NCBI GenBank assembly: GCA_024641365.1
Contig: JAHEDF010000105.1
Coordinates: 1 to 6,191 of the forward strand
DNA from: Planctomycetota bacterium
GTDB lineage: Bacteria; Planctomycetota; UBA11346
Reading direction: 5' to 3'
DNA: 6,191 nucleotides
Shown here piece after piece: positions 6,101 to 6,191 of this stretch. A program made the translations under genes and the position numbers. The notes under the pieces are model-generated. The model had not been told where the DNA came from. It searched no databases and worked only from the letters and a program-made list of their open reading frames with translations. Positions within the stretch are counted from its first letter, which is position 1. Every line of letters begins with the position of its first letter.

Positions 6101-6191
6101 TCATGCGTTACAAGAAGGCAGTCAGGTTACGGGTGGACGATGTGCAATATCAGCGCAATTTATGCTGGGCGACATAGACGAAAAAACCATG
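3126..6191 (+). CDS. Membrane-anchored Ser/Thr protein kinase with concanavalin-like and TPR-type repeat domains, C-terminus cut by window edge
   Basis: One frame is open for 1022 codons to the right edge with no frameshift. An in-frame TGA at 3117-3119 makes the ATG at 3126 the first possible; its Shine-Dalgarno site is poor (GAAG, 3118-3121). Residues 1-73 are a Pro/Thr-rich leader. The kinase domain (about 74-335) has a glycine loop GRGANGRV (81-88), K103, E118, HRDIKPEN (198-205), DWG (218-220, for DFG), GTPMYMSPE (234-242) and the late arginine R319, so it should be active. A membrane helix at about 361-379 follows RNRAK. Residues about 388-586 are beta-rich and resemble concanavalin/LamG or DUF1080-like domains (FHFSIGG 490-496; VKLWINGDLIL 540-550). 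From about 595 on it is helical, TPR-like in part (e.g. LGRYEEALKRF, 794-804). It probably phosphorylates cytosolic proteins on an extracytoplasmic cue; ligand and targets are unknown. The architecture resembles kinases of Planctomycetes and Lentisphaerae. Confidence 0.9.
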   Translation, partial: MTTSDDTTRGSSIPEPHESPRAGVTPIPANLAETYRKEIPDDQHQPQVGATADQTIYRRLGIPATETNTDGKRYRIGTEIGRGANGRVCGAFDSDLQRSVAVKYLAGEHRDVSGFINEAQITASLEHPNIPPIYDLNIAADGALFITQRRVHGSSLGQRLREAIEKKHLPPLPVNDTITIILKICDALAFAHDRGVIHRDIKPENIMVGNFGDVVVIDWGTATSSGAGSDGLVGTPMYMSPEQARNETVSAQSDIYAVGACLFHMLFGRGPIRTDNHAAFWQAKRAGDIEKPTALEMKRIPPQLVAITMKALAGKTADRYQNISDFSADLKRFQAGQSVSVYADNVVLLFWHWLCRNRAKASVFAGFFVVIVIIASLMTWQYRQQNAPWIALADIVTTRETPASFDRDWKILTAALSGEYIEQELKTTDNNYLETTTSGFIIRSRYLRYTNLVLRNEIAGGVRVSWEAKPLKRNLDMNVFIGSGNRRDGFHFSIGGLNNPCYFACSTSGGLLIYDSNYQKSPLRLNEFHKFTIERDRGQVKLWINGDLILNIPDLLTERGNNLTQFGFDCIQGNDYEVRHIQFEQKPPALLVPALDIGERLFINEQWGAALQQYKLINFAYPDTDSAKRAQLRIGQILLRKGEETTGLEAIQQFAEKNPDHTWAAQAWYDIFLYASEHGDDDLANRSIAALKSLKAHFWLRIIVSHLAEKEALRFPFLYDFNLNNPEKQRLDWDLMKGSAYKLYELQKQMGISVIETNFTQRGLDYFLNSGNAQLVLDTYPYNSAAQGFSLIELGRYEEALKRFHYIAEIVVRARIYSGRYDEIIAENPMEINQVNALIAKEDFATLRKKYPNHYRTSEWRILRGESVELIKEMPEDKQLVMRALTALGKAKEALNISESGVGATYAYMALGQPEEILAYANSDVADVHCALIGFAQKGDHDSFHKLLSELEKTEVHLYQAANIRVMFFHSVILPFIQTRLDQQFDLRAGLSHALQEGSQVTGGRCAISAQFMLGDIDEKTM

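Overview
The window holds five protein-coding genes, two of them cut by the window edges. Base composition is moderate (slightly AT-rich), and Shine-Dalgarno sites precede three of the five genes. The best taxonomic clue is the large gene at the right end. It encodes a serine/threonine kinase with a DWG (not DFG) motif, one membrane helix, a concanavalin-like domain and a long helical-repeat tail. That architecture is typical of the Planctomycetes-Lentisphaerae-Verrucomicrobia group, so an environmental Gram-negative-type bacterium of that group is my best guess. It is an inference from one gene family, not a demonstrated identity.

Layout. Positions 1-638 (minus strand) are the N-terminal two thirds of a Na+/Ca2+-exchanger-type membrane protein. 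A 377-bp divergent intergenic region (639-1015) follows. It holds a perfect 13-bp palindrome, a plausible promoter and a small leader hairpin. Then comes a two-gene plus-strand unit: a short ribosome-hibernation (S30AE) protein (1016-1324) and a membrane zinc metallopeptidase of the YugP family (1355-2074). It is closed by a strong 16-bp-stem terminator (2096-2135).

The 371-bp region 2136-2506 is the most structured non-coding part. It has a good sigma-70-type promoter (2218-2246), a 27-nt hairpin (2357-2383) with a competing upstream partner, and a symmetric array of four ACATGA/TCATGT half-sites (2398-2450). All of this lies upstream of a small secreted protein rich in Arg and His with a single Spy/CpxP-like motif (2507-2875), which has its own GC-rich terminator (2914-2950). 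A 175-bp gap with an 8-bp direct repeat leads into the kinase (3126 to the right edge, 1022 codons, still open).

How the genes fit together. The hibernation factor and the membrane protease look co-transcribed and both suit stress or slow growth. The small secreted protein and the membrane-anchored kinase could both concern the cell envelope, but each seems to be its own transcription unit. I see no mobile elements, tRNA, rRNA or CRISPR. Nothing here clearly amounts to an undescribed multi-gene system. The most unusual material is the leader of the small secreted protein and the uncharacterised sensor half of the kinase.
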